DNA of 64,000 bases from Bacillota bacterium (GCA_015059445.1 SVAK01000002.1:1-64000), one strand, 5' to 3'; positions 47,978 to 60,178 are shown, counted from the first letter of the stretch. The notes: a model not told the origin generated them from the letters alone. Translations and numbers: made by a program.

Positions 47978-48238
47978 TTATTTTGCTTCAACGATTAATT
48001 TAATCGCAGTTTTTTGTTCCCCATTAATAACTATATCATTAAAGGCTGGAATAACTACTAAATTATCACCAGTTGGTGCCACAAACCCTCGACATATTGC
48101 TATTGCTTTAACTGCTTGATTTAGTGATCCAGCTCCTATAGTCTGCAGTTCTACACTACCTTTTTCGCGATAAATGTTAGCTATTGCGCCGGCAACTTTA
48201 CTAGGATTAGATTTACTAGATACTTTTAAAATTTCCAT
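47978..48238 (-). CDS. spoVS: Stage V sporulation protein S
   Basis: MEILKVSSKSNPSKVAGAIANIYREKGSVELQTIGAGSLNQAVKAIAICRGFVAPTGDNLVVIPAF. Confidence 0.95.
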   Translation of the reverse strand: MEILKVSSKSNPSKVAGAIANIYREKGSVELQTIGAGSLNQAVKAIAICRGFVAPTGDNLVVIPAFNDIVINGEQKTAIKLIVEAK

Positions 48239-48307
48239 AATACATTCCTTTCTTTTACAATTTAAATATATGAAATATATTATTAAAAATTCACAAAAAA
48301 AGAAGAA

Positions 48308-48835
48308 TTATTTCTTCTCCATTATATAGCCCACTAAAGGATCCATTAATTCTAAAATACCATTTATTAAAAAGAAAAATCCTAAAACCAATATTTGAAT
48401 ATCACCAGTATAATATAAATTTATGGAAGCAAGCACCCCAGTTAAAATAAATATTATTAAATTAACAATATTAAGTTCCCATAATTTACTTTTCCTATCA
48501 TGATAATAATCGCTTTCTTTTAATTTTATTAGTGATATTAAAATTACCCAAATAAATAAAATTAAAGCTAGATTCCATGGGGAATCATTAACATCTAAAA
48601 ATAGCATAAGAACAAGCGCTACTATACACGACAACGAAGTGCTAAATCCAGAATAATCTTTAGCAGCTAAAATAAAGAAATTTTTAATTAAATGAATAAT
48701 ACCATATATAGCAATTATAACAATAAATACTGCCTTAACATTATTAACGTTAAATATTGGTAAAATTGTCATTATTCCACCTGCTAATACTAAAAACCAT
48801 GCTGTTATAAATTCAACTAAAGTTCTTCTATTCAT
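48308..48835 (-). CDS. DUF308/HdeD-like membrane protein
   Basis: Six-TM hydrophobic ORF, FFLINGILELMDPLVGY. Confidence 0.7.
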   Translation of the reverse strand: MNRRTLVEFITAWFLVLAGGIMTILPIFNVNNVKAVFIVIIAIYGIIHLIKNFFILAAKDYSGFSTSLSCIVALVLMLFLDVNDSPWNLALILFIWVILISLIKLKESDYYHDRKSKLWELNIVNLIIFILTGVLASINLYYTGDIQILVLGFFFLINGILELMDPLVGYIMEKK

Positions 48836-48881
48836 ATCATTTCACATCCTATTTAAATTATAAATTATTTATTTTTAATTT

Positions 48882-49589
48882 TCAATTAGTTTTAACATTC
48901 CCAAAAGTTCTATTTCGACTAATATAATATTCTATAGCGATATCGAAATCATTTTCTAAAAAATCTGGAAAATAGGTATCTACAAAATAAATTTCTGCAT
49001 AAAAAGATTGATACAACATAAAGTTACTTAGCCGATGTTCTTTGCCGGTTCTTATAAGCAAATCAATTGGGGGCAAATCTTGATATAAATATTTTAAAAA
49101 CGTTTCACGATTTAAATCATTTTCTTTTATCTTTCCAATTCTTAAATCATTTGCAACTTTTATTGAAGCATCCACAATTTCTTCCTGACCACCATAATTT
49201 ATACAAATATTTAATATGCAATTAGTATTATTTTTTGTTTTTTCAACGATTTTATCCATCGCCTCTAAAACATCATCTCTTAGTGGTTCTCTTCTACCAC
49301 TAAAAATTATTTTTATTCCCTCATCACAAACTTTATTTAGCTTATTATTAAAATAATGTATTACTAAATCCATTAAAAAATCTACTTCTTCTTTACTTCT
49401 TTTAAAATTATCAGTAGAAAAAGCATAAACTGATAAAACTTTAATGCCTAGTTTTTTTGCATATAACGCTAGTTTTTCTAACGTTTTACCGCCTTCTTTA
49501 TGACCTTCACTACGTTTCTTCCCTTTTTCTTGCGCCCATCTTCCATTACCATCCATTATAATGGCAACATGATTTGGTATATTATTCAT
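48882..49589 (-). CDS. uppS: Undecaprenyl diphosphate synthase
   Basis: PNHVAIIMDGNGRWA, LSVYAFSTDNFKRS, DLLIRTGKEHRLSNFMLYQS. Confidence 0.96.
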   Translation of the reverse strand: MNNIPNHVAIIMDGNGRWAQEKGKKRSEGHKEGGKTLEKLALYAKKLGIKVLSVYAFSTDNFKRSKEEVDFLMDLVIHYFNNKLNKVCDEGIKIIFSGRREPLRDDVLEAMDKIVEKTKNNTNCILNICINYGGQEEIVDASIKVANDLRIGKIKENDLNRETFLKYLYQDLPPIDLLIRTGKEHRLSNFMLYQSFYAEIYFVDTYFPDFLENDFDIAIEYYISRNRTFGNVKTN

Positions 49590-49676
49590 GAAATCACCTT
49601 AATATATTATTATAAACACCTTTCTTTAATAATTATAACTTATATTTAAACAAATTAAAAGATGACTTGAGTCATC

Positions 49677-50210
49677 TTAATAACGAGCTATATTTAATAT
49701 AAAAATCATATATAAATAAAAATTATAACGAATCTTATAAGCGCAGACTTCAAAAATTGATACTAATAAATCTGAAACGCAAACAATAACACTATCTTTA
49801 TTTTTAGGTTTATGTTCTTTAAAATATTTCTTATCATCTTCTTTCATAAAAGGCGTTAATCTTTTAAGCAAAGCATGATGATACATATGAGATTCAATTA
49901 TACTCGCTTCATTTTCGTCTATATCAAAATATTTTTTTGCATTTTCCACACTAGTTTTAGGATGTTTTAAATAACCATTCTCCACTTTAGAAGTTCTACT
50001 TCCAAAGAAAAAATCATGCAATAAACCTGCTCTAGCTACTTCTCTACAATTCCCATTAAATAATTTCGCCATTAAATAACTTAAATATGAAACTCTTTTG
50101 CAATGATCGTATTTATTTGAACCATGATGAACATCATTTTTAAGTATAGCAAAATTTTCACTTTCTAAGATTTCACCAGTTATCTCTTTATATTCTTTAT
50201 TTAATTTCAT
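49677..50210 (-). CDS. HD domain hydrolase
   Basis: DHCKRVSYLSYLMA, LLHDFFFG, HPKTSVENAKKYF, ESHMYHH. Confidence 0.82.
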   Translation of the reverse strand: MKLNKEYKEITGEILESENFAILKNDVHHGSNKYDHCKRVSYLSYLMAKLFNGNCREVARAGLLHDFFFGSRTSKVENGYLKHPKTSVENAKKYFDIDENEASIIESHMYHHALLKRLTPFMKEDDKKYFKEHKPKNKDSVIVCVSDLLVSIFEVCAYKIRYNFYLYMIFILNIARY

Positions 50211-50302
50211 TAAAAATCCTCTTACCTAATCATCAATATTATATTAACGACTTTTTAATTATATCACACTTTTATCCAAATTTATATACCTTCTACCAAA
50301 AA

Positions 50303-50554
50303 CTAGTTGTCATTTATTTCTATTAACTCATATTCTTTGGTACCAAATCCTAATTCATTAGCGGCATCTATGGTATGTATTCCATTTCTTGATTCAATCC
50401 TTTCAATTAAGTGACTTTTCCCAGAATCATTTGAATTGTACACTAAATCTAAACAAGCCTGATCTAAAGCAATCGGATCCAAAGACGATAATATTCCGAT
50501 ATCTTTCATACATAGATCTTCAGCCTTTTTGCAACAATCACAATCAAATTTCAT
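50303..50554 (-). pseudogene. DUF362/4Fe-4S protein C-terminal fragment
   Basis: CDCCKKAEDLCMKDIGILSSLDPIALDQACLDLVYN is the usual C-terminal end of DUF362 proteins; N-terminal portion missing. Confidence 0.7.
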
Positions 50555-50713
50555 TTAGACTATATCTAAAATCATAATCATTTTCCATAATAACTTATTT
50601 AATTTATTTAGATAATTTTGCTCATGTTTATGATAATGCAATCCCAAAGTATGAGTATCAATAAAAGGGTCTAAATCTTCAAAAGAATATGGTAATACAG
50701 GTAATCGATACAT
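50555..50713 (-). pseudogene. Fe/Mn superoxide dismutase N-terminal fragment, frameshifted
   Basis: MYRLPVLPYSFEDLDPFIDTHTLGLHYHKHEQNYLNKLNKLL, then frame change to ENDYDFRYSLNEI. Confidence 0.75.
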
Positions 50714-50919
50714 TTAAAATCCTCCAATATAACCATATGAATATTTCAAAAAACTATGTTTATATAGTTTATTAAAAAAATTTTTTCTTCACAAAAAATC
50801 TTGATAAGTTCCGCTTTTGGAAATTATCCGCTTTTCTCTTTAACTCTAAGAATACTTATAAATAAGTTAAAGCATTCATATCTACTAATTTAATTTTTAG
50901 CTGCAATCTTTTTACATTT

Positions 50920-50953
50920 TAAAACTCGAACTTAATTGTTCGAGTTTTTTATC
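50920..50953. terminator. Hairpin terminator
   Basis: aaaactcgaacttaattgttcgagttttt. Confidence 0.75.
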
Positions 50954-51033
50954 AATCTGGTGCGTAAGAATAGCACATTTGGAAATCGGTATTCAAGTTA
51001 ATTTCTATATATAGTATAACATATTTTTTTATT

Positions 51034-52248
51034 TTGTGGTATAATAACTATCAAAAAAGGAGGCGTGTTATGCGAAAAGAATTTTATCCAACAATAAAAG
51101 ATTATATAAATATGGGGTTAACAGAAGAACAAATAGATACATTAATTTATTATGAAAATATAAAACATGGATTTCGCCAAGTAATTAGAAATGATGGTTA
51201 TCATCAAAGTGAACCCCATAGTATATTTTTTCTAGATATAAAAAATACTTTATATCATAGTGGGGGTCATGGTAATAAAGGATTATTAGGACGAGCTGGT
51301 GATTCACAACCATTGTATATCAGAGATATTATAGCATTGGGAAACTTGCTAGAAAAGAGTACCGGTCAATCATTTAATATGGATACTTATAGAATATCAA
51401 CAAATGAAAGAGAATGTATATTTTACAACTTTCCAGAAAATTTAGAAGATGCTAAATACAAGTTAGATCTTCCTACTGGAAAATTTAAACCTATGTTTTC
51501 CCCAAACACCATAAGATATTCATCAAAAATAGGCCCATATAAAACAGTTTTTATATCAACAGATAACGTTGAAACACAAAGAAATATCATTTTATTTTTT
51601 CTACTTATTTATAAAATTTATTTTGGGCCACATATTACATATATAGGTAATCTAGAAATAGTTAAATTATCAGAGTTATTTGAAAAATGTGAATATGATT
51701 ATGATAAATTTATATCAAAATTACCCGATGAATACTCTAAAAGTTTTACATTGTTATCCGAACAAACAAAAAAAGAAATAGATAATATTATGAGTAACAT
51801 AACTTTTATAACTACTAAAGGTACTGGTTCAACAAAAGAAGAATTAATGCAAAAATTCTTAAATATGTATAATATTGAACATGGATTATCATATGAAGAC
51901 TATAATGTATTTGCATGTGGTGATAAATATGAAGATGATGGTCCTATGGTAAAGCTAGCTTTTCAATTAGGCGGATATGGTTGTTTGAATGATGGCACTT
52001 TTAATTTTTTTAGTAATGGAGAAAGTATAAGAAGAGATTTAGCATTAGACTATGGTATTGAAACTAGATTACCAGTTTCATCATACGGATTTAGTGATTT
52101 CTATAATAAAGCAATGGACTGGAATTCGCTTCAAAGAACATGGAATTTAGCAGAAACTATGCAAGATGTTAATGATAAAGAAAAAACATTAATTTTAAAT
52201 AGATTCAAGAAAACAAATCACTATATAAAAATAAAAAAGGAAAATTAG
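51034..52248 (+). CDS. HAD-like hypothetical protein (true start probably ATG at 51070)
   Basis: SIFFLDIKNTLYHSGG resembling HAD motif I and CGDKYEDDGPMVKLAFQLGGYG resembling HAD motif IV; RBS aaaggaggcg. Confidence 0.6.
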   Translation: MWYNNYQKRRRVMRKEFYPTIKDYINMGLTEEQIDTLIYYENIKHGFRQVIRNDGYHQSEPHSIFFLDIKNTLYHSGGHGNKGLLGRAGDSQPLYIRDIIALGNLLEKSTGQSFNMDTYRISTNERECIFYNFPENLEDAKYKLDLPTGKFKPMFSPNTIRYSSKIGPYKTVFISTDNVETQRNIILFFLLIYKIYFGPHITYIGNLEIVKLSELFEKCEYDYDKFISKLPDEYSKSFTLLSEQTKKEIDNIMSNITFITTKGTGSTKEELMQKFLNMYNIEHGLSYEDYNVFACGDKYEDDGPMVKLAFQLGGYGCLNDGTFNFFSNGESIRRDLALDYGIETRLPVSSYGFSDFYNKAMDWNSLQRTWNLAETMQDVNDKEKTLILNRFKKTNHYIKIKKEN

Positions 52249-52301
52249 ACAAAACAAAAAACATAATTATAATTCATACATTGAATACGTAATTATGTTT
52301 T

Positions 52302-52718
52302 TTATATGTTAGTTTCTAAAAATTCATCTTTTGTAAATGAGATTCTTTCAACTTTGTTGTTCACGATATATTTATTATATCTATTAATAATATTGTCGTA
52401 TTCGGTTTTCTCAATTTTATAACCACTTTTATATAAATATTTTTCTAATCCAACAAAGTTTTCTATTACATAATTATCATTTATTTTGGCAAATGATAAT
52501 CTTGGTAATGGTGGATTATACTTTCTTATTAATACATTAAAAGGATAAGTAAAACAATTAGGTTTGCCATCAACTTTAGATATATTTATTAATGTTAGAG
52601 TATTATCTAAAGTGTTTTTATTTACTACTAACATTAATCTTTTTTTGCATTCTATATTTTTTATACCACTTGCAAAGTATGGTGGTACAAAATATAAAAA
52701 CATACCTTCTTCAATCAT
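52302..52718 (-). CDS. Putative toxin of a Panacea-type TA pair, PemK-like by appearance
   Basis: MIEEGMFLYFVPPYF...CKKRLMLVVNKNTLDNTLTLINISKV; TAATG overlap with upstream Panacea gene. Confidence 0.55.
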   Translation of the reverse strand: MIEEGMFLYFVPPYFASGIKNIECKKRLMLVVNKNTLDNTLTLINISKVDGKPNCFTYPFNVLIRKYNPPLPRLSFAKINDNYVIENFVGLEKYLYKSGYKIEKTEYDNIINRYNKYIVNNKVERISFTKDEFLETNI

Positions 52719-53245
52719 TAATAATCTAGTTCTTCCATTGATTTGAATTCTTCTGAATTCATAATATTATAAGCATCCAAAACATCCCTAATGTTATCAA
52801 GTTCTTTCTCTAATTCCTCATTTGGAACAAGTGATTTATTTTTATCTTTAAAATCAAATTTATTATTTGAAATTTGTAAATACTTTTTCCAATATTCAAA
52901 TTGATGTGTCATATTAGATAAAGTATCAGCATTTTCAGAACCATATATATTTTTTGTTAATTCTAAAATTTCTAATTCTTCATCTGTTAATTTATTTCTT
53001 CTATAGTTTAGCAATTCATCTAAATTATTCTTGTATTTAAGTCTTACATTTTCCATAACCATGCCATTTTCAAATGCACAAAATTGATCATCAAATAACA
53101 ATTTGTTATTCTTTGCTAAACTTATTAACTGAGCAAAAAACAATAATTTTTGCAATTTCATATTACCTTTAAATGTATTTCTAGGAGTATCTAAATTGTT
53201 TTCTAAAAACCATTTAGTATAATCAAAAACATTAGTCTTGTTCAT
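52718..53245 (-). CDS. Panacea-domain (DUF4065, SocA-like) putative antitoxin
   Basis: MKLQKLLFFAQLISLAKNNKLLFDDQFCAFENGMVMENVRLKY. Confidence 0.8.
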   Translation of the reverse strand: MNKTNVFDYTKWFLENNLDTPRNTFKGNMKLQKLLFFAQLISLAKNNKLLFDDQFCAFENGMVMENVRLKYKNNLDELLNYRRNKLTDEELEILELTKNIYGSENADTLSNMTHQFEYWKKYLQISNNKFDFKDKNKSLVPNEELEKELDNIRDVLDAYNIMNSEEFKSMEELDY

Positions 53246-53734
53246 ATTAACACCTCCATTATTATATTCATTATATCATATTCTCTAAAATTTTAGAATA
53301 TACTTTGCCCAAATATGTGATAAATATTATAACATATATTTTATAAAATGATACATTTTTTGTTAATAGTTCAAACAAATTTATGTACCATATTTATATT
53401 ATGATTTTTATCATTTTATGGCCCAACTCGTGTATTCATTTTCAGCAGGATAATGTGTCAGACAACAGCTACCCAGTGGGTAGTTTATCTCAGTATTTAA
53501 AGGGTTTATAAGATATATTAATGTCATACAATTTTAAATTTGTCTTACTTTTGTACTAACAATTCATAAGTGAATTTATGTCATTTTTATTAAAAAATAG
53601 CCAAAAGTATAACAATCGTTATAACATTTGTACTAACATCTGTTATAACAAAAAAGGCAAAAAAGTACCAAACCTGTGTCCTAAATATTAATATTTTTCA
53701 AATTATAAGGCCACAACATTGGTACATTTTTTTA

Positions 53735-55558
<1,824 letters not shown>

Positions 55559-55597
55559 TTATATATTATATAAATTAATTTTAAATTTAGTAACGGG

Positions 55598-55885
55598 TTA
55601 TAAAGACCTATAGTTTTTAATATGGTCTTGTAAATTTTTTAATGGTATATAGTTTTCTAATGAATTAATATAAACGGTTTCACATTCATTAAAGAATAAA
55701 TAGGTTGTATTACCAATTACTAACTTATGTGGTTCTATATAAGCAAGATTAGTATTTTTAATACTTATAATATTTCCTTTTATAATTTTAGATTTGATAT
55801 TTAGAAATTTTAAAGTGCTTTTAATCTTTTTTTCTAAACTCTCTTCAATATCTAATTTTTCCTTTATTAAATGCATACTAATCAA
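55598..55885 (-). CDS. Hypothetical protein
   Basis: 95-aa ORF upstream of the recombinase. Confidence 0.5.
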   Translation of the reverse strand: MISMHLIKEKLDIEESLEKKIKSTLKFLNIKSKIIKGNIISIKNTNLAYIEPHKLVIGNTTYLFFNECETVYINSLENYIPLKNLQDHIKNYRSL

Positions 55886-55900
55886 CTCCTTTCAAGCATA

Positions 55901-55928
55901 TAAAAAAGGTTAACCGAAATTAACCTTT
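55901..55928. terminator. Hairpin terminator
   Basis: aaaaaaggttaaccgaaattaaccttt. Confidence 0.6.
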
Positions 55929-55966
55929 CATATATTTAAAGTCGATTAGTTCGACTAATTTCCCTA

Positions 55967-56040
55967 TGGTGCTGAATAACTGAATTGAACAGTTCTCTAA
56001 TGCTTACCATGCATTTGTTCTACCACTAAACTAAATCAGC
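55967..56040 (-). tRNA. tRNA-Thr(GGT), divergent
   Basis: GCTGATTTAGTTTAGTGGTAGAACAAATGCATGGTAAGCATTAGAGAACTGTTCAATTCAGTTATTCAGCACCA; good anticodon and T arms, one acceptor-stem U-U mismatch. Confidence 0.72.
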
Positions 56041-56088
56041 AATTCCTATTAGATTATATCACACAAAACAATTAAAGGAAATTACTGA

Positions 56089-57012
56089 TTACTCATTTGC
56101 AACTAAATCTAAATATACATCACAAGTTTGCTTACCAGAAGCCGTAATGCTAACTGAACCATCTGTATAATTTATAGTTGCTCCCATATCATTACCAGTC
56201 GAATCATAGCAATAACTATTTTTATGCTCAGACAACTCATATATTCTATTAGTTGGGATTGAATCTACTTTTTGATATGTAGTGCCGCTAACTTTAACTT
56301 GAACATAAATATTAGCCATTATATCAGCTGTTTTTGTATCATTAAAATATGCATAACATGTATCTTTGGTTTGTGTTGAAACATTAAATTCTTTTGTTGC
56401 TGAAATATAATTTACTACGCCATCGTTATCACATTCATAACCTGCATAAGTATATCCATACGCTGGAATGTTTTCAATTAAGGTATATTTTTTATTGTTA
56501 TAGTTTTTCTCTCCGTCAAGATCTTCTTTCATAATGTATACTTTTATGTCACTATCATATGGAGCATTAAAATAAAATTTACAAGTTACTTTATGTGCGC
56601 TTGTTAATTCAAAAGATTTTGTCACATCATCATAATCGTAATAGCAACTTGAAGAACCATCTTTTCCACAAGTGGCTTTACAATTTTCAGTTTCATCATC
56701 ATCACATGGTTTAGTACAAGTTGTAAGAGTATCATTAAATACATAGCCTACTGATGGTACAACATAACTTCTAGTATAAACATTTGTATTTTGACCTGTT
56801 TCCTTATAAATCATCATATTTACGTCCCCGTCACCGGTGTCAAAATCACCAATAAGACCAGCTAACAGATTTAAAGGCTTTGTATCATTATAATAAGCAT
56901 AAACAGCTTGTATTCCAAAGATTAATGTAACGGCAAAAAAACTTATTATTCCAAATAAACAGGTTTTTTTCTTTTTTGGTGTTTTTTTGATTTTAGTACC
57001 TATACTAGCCAT
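56089..57012 (-). CDS. Exported cysteine-containing repeat protein
   Basis: N-terminal TM IISFFAVTLIFGIQAVYAYYND; repeated pattern YTLIENIPAYGYTYAGYECDN..YISATKEFNVSTQTKDTCYAYFN. Confidence 0.7.
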   Translation of the reverse strand: MASIGTKIKKTPKKKKTCLFGIISFFAVTLIFGIQAVYAYYNDTKPLNLLAGLIGDFDTGDGDVNMMIYKETGQNTNVYTRSYVVPSVGYVFNDTLTTCTKPCDDDETENCKATCGKDGSSSCYYDYDDVTKSFELTSAHKVTCKFYFNAPYDSDIKVYIMKEDLDGEKNYNNKKYTLIENIPAYGYTYAGYECDNDGVVNYISATKEFNVSTQTKDTCYAYFNDTKTADIMANIYVQVKVSGTTYQKVDSIPTNRIYELSEHKNSYCYDSTGNDMGATINYTDGSVSITASGKQTCDVYLDLVANE

Positions 57013-57188
57013 TAAACTGCCTCTCTCAACTCTACTAATTAAACATACATGTATTAATTTTCCTATTGTTTATTATAATATTCTTTCTATTATGATTATA
57101 ATATGTCGAAAAAAAGTTGTAAAGCGCTTTTATGGCTTAACATAGTAATTGACAAAAAGTGTACACTTTGTCGTGGCACAACAAAGTG

Positions 57189-58049
57189 CTAATTTAGATA
57201 TTTTTTTAAATGTTCTAATTGTTTTTTACAATCTTGAACTCCTAAATCATATACCTTTTGAAGTTTATCTTTGCTTCTTTCAATAATATTTACATTAATA
57301 TCTTCTGTTGGTCTAATTACAAATATTTCTTTTTTATTTTCTAAATCAATTATTTTCTCTACCACTTCATTATAGGTTTTATGCCTTTTTTCCATAGTAT
57401 CAACTAAATTAGGATAATTTCTAAATTTTCTTTTTAAAGTCTTTACTACTTTTTCAGACAACGGTTTCTTACGATAATTTAAAGGCCTTGTTAACACAAC
57501 AATTATTTTGTCATACCCAAGTTCTAAACATTTATCTATTGGAATGCTATCAGAAATACCACCATCAAGATATTTCTTGTTATTTATTTCTACTACTTTT
57601 GAAGCCATTGGCATAGCTGAAGATGCTCGTAAAGCTTCTAATTGTTCAATACAATTATCTATTTTTAAATATTCTGCTTTTCCATTTTCGATATTAGTTA
57701 CAACTGCATAAAATTCCTTTTTATTTTTAACATAAGTTTCGTTATCAAATATATCTAATTTTTGACTAACTTTATAAAAAGCAAAATGTTTATTAACTAT
57801 ATTACCTGTGAATATTAAAGATGGCAAACTCATGTATCTTAAATCACGGCAATATTTCTTACTATATCTTATTACTCTACCCTTTTGCTTAGAAAAATAA
57901 TTAACTCCAAATAAGGCCCCAGCTGATACTCCAACTATACCGTCAATTTTGATGTTGTTATCCATAAAAGTATCTAACACACCTGCAGTGTACATTCCGC
58001 GCATTGCGCCACCTTCTAATACAAGTCCAACTTTAGTCACTATAATCAC
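57189..58049 (-). CDS. Patatin-like phospholipase
   Basis: LVLEGGAMRGMYTAGVLDTFMDN, GVSAGALFGVNY, YLDGGISDSIPI. Confidence 0.93.
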   Translation of the reverse strand: MIIVTKVGLVLEGGAMRGMYTAGVLDTFMDNNIKIDGIVGVSAGALFGVNYFSKQKGRVIRYSKKYCRDLRYMSLPSLIFTGNIVNKHFAFYKVSQKLDIFDNETYVKNKKEFYAVVTNIENGKAEYLKIDNCIEQLEALRASSAMPMASKVVEINNKKYLDGGISDSIPIDKCLELGYDKIIVVLTRPLNYRKKPLSEKVVKTLKRKFRNYPNLVDTMEKRHKTYNEVVEKIIDLENKKEIFVIRPTEDINVNIIERSKDKLQKVYDLGVQDCKKQLEHLKKYLN

Positions 58050-58110
58050 CTTCTAATATAAATATTATAACACAAAAAAAACGAACTATTACAGTTCGAT
58101 GAAATCAAGA

Positions 58111-58199
58111 TGGTGCCCAAGGCCGGACTTGAACCGGCACGAGGTTTAAATCTCGCAGGATTTTAAGTCCTGTGCGTCTACCTATTCCGCCACTTGGGC
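58111..58199 (-). tRNA. tRNA-Leu(TAA)
   Basis: GCCCAAGTGGCGGAATAGGTAGACGC..CAGGACTTAAAATCCTG..CTTGGGCACCA. Confidence 0.95.
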
Positions 58200-58341
58200 A
58201 GGCACGGTCTTAATTACTAAGACAATTAAAATTATAACTTGTTTTTTAAATAATTTCAATACTTTTTTCAATATTTTTTTCAATATTTACTGTTGACATA
58301 GTAATTTCCTGTATGTTATAATCAATTTGTCCTTTGGAAAT

Positions 58342-58434
58342 GGAGGAATACCCAAGTCTGGTTGAAGGGACCGGTCTTGAAAACCGGAAGGTCGGGTAAC
58401 CGGCGCAGGGGTTCGAATCCCTTTTCCTCCGCCA
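58342..58434 (+). tRNA. tRNA-Ser(TGA)
   Basis: Long variable arm; CCGGTCTTGAAAACCGG anticodon arm. Confidence 0.95.
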
Positions 58435-58455
58435 TTTTTTAAAGATATATATTAT

Positions 58456-58533
<78 letters not shown>

Positions 58534-58536
58534 TTT

Positions 58537-58613
58537 GGTTCGTTAGTCTAGAGGCCTATGACGCCTGCCTGTCACGCAGGAGACCACGGGTTCGAATCCC
58601 GTACGAACCGCCA
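58537..58613 (+). tRNA. tRNA-Asp(GTC)
   Basis: CCTGCCTGTCACGCAGG anticodon arm, encoded CCA. Confidence 0.95.
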
Positions 58614-58616
58614 TTT

Positions 58617-58692
<76 letters not shown>

Positions 58693-58701
58693 GAAGATAA
58701 A

Positions 58702-58730
58702 TAAAACTCCATATTATTGGAGTTTTTTAT
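58702..58730 (+). terminator. tRNA operon terminator
   Basis: aaaactccatattattggagttttttatt. Confidence 0.8.
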
Positions 58731-58891
58731 TGTGTAAATGATTCTAAATTTATAAAAATATGGTATATCTAGTTAATCTTCAATCAGCATATGATGAAAT
58801 TATTATAAAAAAAAAATAAATTTTTGAAAATAATATAAATTGCTAACAATCAATAATAATGCTATACTTTAGTTAAGAAAGTAGGAGTAAA

Positions 58892-60078
58892 ATGAGATGT
58901 GTAGGAACAGTTGTTAGAGGTATTAGAACACCAATAATAAAGGAAAATGATGATTTAACAAATATTGTAGTTGATTCTCTTTTAAATGCACAAGTAAATG
59001 AAAAGTTTGAATTTAGAGACAAAGATATTGTTGCAATTACAGAGGCTGTTGTAGGAATAAGTGAAGGAAATTATGTGAGCGTTGATAATATAGCTACAGA
59101 TGTTAAAAATAAATTCCCATCAAGAAAAATCGGAATAGTTTATCCTATCCTTAGTCGTAATAGATTTTCTATGATATTAAAAGGAATTGCGCGAGCAATG
59201 GACGAGATAACTGTATTACTTAGTTTTCCATCAGATGAAGTTGGTAATGGTATTCTTGATGAAGAAACTTTAGAAAATAGCAAGTATGATTTAGCGAGCA
59301 TTATAAGTGAAAGTGAATATGAAGAAACTTTTGGTAAATTTCTTCACCCATTCACCGGAATTAATATGGTGAATTTTTACAGGGATTTAATAGAAAGCGA
59401 AAATTGTAAAGCAAACTTTATTCTTGCGAATAACCCAAAAGTGATTTTAGACTATACCAAAGATATACTTACATGTGATATTCACACAAGATATCATACA
59501 AAGAAAATATTAAGCGACGCTGGAGCTAAAACAATTTATGGACTATATGAGGTTATGAATGAATCTATTGATGGAAGCGGTTACAATCCAGAATATGGAC
59601 TTTTAGGTTCTAATAAATCCACTGAAGAACGATTAAAGTTATTTCCTAAAACAGGTAATAAATTAGTATTAGATATTCAAAAGAAATTAAAAGAAAAAAC
59701 CGGAAAAACAATTGAAGTAATGGTTTATGGAGATGGAGCTTTTAAAGATCCTGTTGGACATATATGGGAACTAGCTGATCCCGTTGTATCACCCGCATAC
59801 ACATGTGCTTAGAAGGAACGCCGAATGAATTAAAATTAAAATATATTTCTGATAATAAATATGCCAATTTAAAGGGTGACGAATTAAAAGAAGCAATAAA
59901 AAAAGAAATTAGAAAAAAGGAAGACAATTTAAAAGGAAATATGTTATCACAAGGTACAACACCAAGAAGACTTACAGATTTAATTGGGTCCTTATGTGAT
60001 TTAACTAGTGGTAGCGGTGATAAAGGAACACCAGTAGTATTTATTCAAGGATATTTTGATAATTTATCTGATGATTAA
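58892..60078 (+). pseudogene. F420-0:gamma-glutamyl ligase-like (CofE-like) gene split by a frameshift
   Basis: ORFs 58892-59812 and 59803-60078 join as ...ADPVVSPAYTC|LEGTPNELKLKYISDNKYANLKGDELKEAIKKEI... Confidence 0.72.
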
Positions 60079-60137
60079 AGTTTTTTTACCCTGTTTTACG
60101 TCGTAATAATTGGGTAACCTTTGTTGAATATAAAATA

Positions 60138-60164
60138 AAAAAGGAATTTTGATTCCTTTTTTAT
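60138..60164. terminator. Bidirectional hairpin terminator
   Basis: aaaaaaggaattttgattcctttttt. Confidence 0.7.
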
Positions 60165-60178
60165 TTTATATATTAGAA

